Assembly: GCA_002708145.1 (NCBI GenBank)
Contig: PAOV01000013.1
Span: 51,066 to 57,026 of the forward strand
DNA: 5,961 nucleotides
From: Chloroflexota bacterium
GTDB taxonomy: Bacteria; Chloroflexota; Dehalococcoidia; Lucifugimonadales; Lucifugimonadaceae
Direction of reading: 5' to 3'
Below, in pieces: positions 5,347 through 5,961 of the stretch. Each line of letters begins with the position of its first letter. The first letter of the stretch is position 1. Made by a program: the position numbers and the translations under genes. Below the pieces are notes generated by a model that was given only the letters and a program-made list of their open reading frames with translations, searched no databases and was not told the DNA's origin.

Positions 5347-5961
5347 TTATCTTCTTCTTCTTCTAAATCTATTCTTGTTTTTTTTCCTAATCAATAATTT
5401 GCTTGGTCTTTCTGGGAATATGAATGGTTTTTCTAAACTTAATTCCTTATTTTTAAGATTTTCTAAAGCTTTAGTTCCACCTTCAGAGCTTTTATTTGGG
5501 ATAATTTCATTCAGTTTTTCTAGGTAAACTCCTGTTGCAGAAGATTTTAAGGTTGCCATAAATTCTGGAGTTCCTTCACCAACTAAATTACCGCCTTTTT
5601 CACCTGCCTCAGGACCTAAATCAATTATCCAATCAGCATTCTTAATCAAGTCTAAGTGATGTTCAATCAAAATTATAGAATTACCTTTATCAACAAGCTT
5701 ATGCAAAACTAATAAAAGTTTGGACACATCATCAAAGGATAAACCTGTAGTTGGCTCATCTAAAATATATAAAGTTTTACCAGTTGACCGTTTTGATAAT
5801 TCAGTTGCTAGTTTTATTCTTTGAGCTTCACCTCCTGATAATGTTGTTGCTGGTTGTCCCAATTTTATATAGTCCAATCCAACATCTATCAGTGTTTTAA
5901 GTTTTCTCAATATTGATGGTTGATTTTCAAATACTTTAGCTGCTTCACTGACAGTTTTATC
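5347..5961 (-). CDS. uvrA: Excinuclease ABC subunit A, C-terminal part (cut by window edge)
   Basis: UvrA is the DNA-damage-recognising ATPase dimer that loads UvrB in nucleotide excision repair. Only the last 204 residues are here; the frame stays open through base 5961, so the gene begins outside the window, and the TTG at 5908-5910 is internal. Numbering from the first visible residue: TLIDVGLDYIKLGQPATT (23-40), the ABC signature LSGGEAQR (41-48), Walker B LYILDEPTTGL (64-74), and the switch histidine in LIEHHLDLI (98-106), then ADWIIDLGPEAG (109-120), where family members normally continue briefly and stop near a FL or YL. Here YLEKL (147-150) is followed by about 54 extra residues, charged and ending RKKNKNRFRRRRR. 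Two usually conserved residues differ: Ser replaces His after TTGL, and EHH replaces the common EHN. Identity is very secure. Confidence 0.97.
   Translation of the reverse strand, partial: DKTVSEAAKVFENQPSILRKLKTLIDVGLDYIKLGQPATTLSGGEAQRIKLATELSKRSTGKTLYILDEPTTGLSFDDVSKLLLVLHKLVDKGNSIILIEHHLDLIKNADWIIDLGPEAGEKGGNLVGEGTPEFMATLKSSATGVYLEKLNEIIPNKSSEGGTKALENLKNKELSLEKPFIFPERPSKLLIRKKNKNRFRRRRR
5350..5364. repeat. (TCT)5 trinucleotide repeat encoding the terminal arginines of UvrA
   Basis: Five tandem TCT units on the plus strand read as five AGA arginine codons at the very end of uvrA, directly before its stop codon. Short tandem repeats like this can change length by slippage; here a change of whole units would only alter the number of terminal arginines. 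Confidence 0.8.

Noticed and set aside
5312..5527. Plus-strand open frame of 71 codons with a hydrophobic, signal-like N-terminus
   Set aside because: It lies antisense to the uvrA tail and overlaps the dehydratase end; the hydrophobic run is the complement of the lysine, arginine and glutamate codons of UvrA.
5908..5910. TTG as the start of the right-hand minus-strand gene
   Set aside because: The frame continues upstream to the window edge with typical UvrA sequence (DKTVSEAAKVFENQPSI), so this codon is an internal leucine.
1..5961. tRNA or rRNA genes, CRISPR arrays, insertion sequences or a defence system
   Set aside because: Reading both strands shows no such structures; nearly every base lies in the listed protein genes, and no protein here resembles a nuclease, transposase or defence component apart from the repair protein UvrA.

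Overview
This is an AT-rich, gene-dense stretch of a bacterial chromosome. It carries six well-supported protein genes, one of them cut by the right edge, plus a possible sliver of another gene at the left edge. Three are universal housekeeping genes: fmt (methionyl-tRNA formyltransferase), ffh (signal recognition particle GTPase) and the 3' end of uvrA (excision repair ATPase). The other three are metabolic or poorly characterised: a two-subunit class I CoA-transferase (two genes), a rhamnonate-dehydratase-like member of the enolase superfamily, and a small NIPSNAP/ferredoxin-fold protein. The genome looks streamlined. Genes overlap by 4 to 11 bases, convergent genes overlap or abut at their stop codons, and the longest gap is about 74 bases. 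Compact AT-rich DNA with an enolase-superfamily sugar-acid dehydratase next to a CoA-transferase would suit a marine oligotroph. Marine Chloroflexota of the SAR202 group are known for many enolase-superfamily paralogs, so that lineage is a reasonable guess, but nothing here proves it.

Layout from left to right. A possible C-terminal fragment of an upstream gene (to base 80) precedes fmt on the plus strand. fmt overlaps tail to tail with a minus-strand cluster running from base 4075 down to 1015: CoA-transferase subunit A, subunit B (ATGA overlap), ffh (start codon inside the end of subunit B), then the small NIPSNAP-like gene, which has its own strong Shine-Dalgarno sequence. A short divergent intergenic region (4076-4149) with a 12-base perfect palindrome separates this cluster from the plus-strand enolase-superfamily gene. 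That gene ends exactly where the minus-strand uvrA stop codon begins. The visible uvrA end carries the second ABC signature, Walker B and switch histidine, followed by an extra basic tail ending in five arginines.

How the genes may work together. The CoA-transferase moves CoA from a donor acyl-CoA (often succinyl-CoA) to an organic acid, and the divergent dehydratase makes 2-keto-3-deoxy acids from sugar acids. A shared regulatory region could link them in carboxylic-acid catabolism, but this is inference and the substrates cannot be read from sequence. ffh appears to be transcribed and translated as part of this metabolic cluster rather than beside its frequent partner rpsP. I see no RNA gene, CRISPR array, insertion sequence or convincing intrinsic terminator. 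I see no clearly new multi-gene system; the most interesting points are the gene arrangement, the divergent CoA-transferase signature motifs and the UvrA tail.
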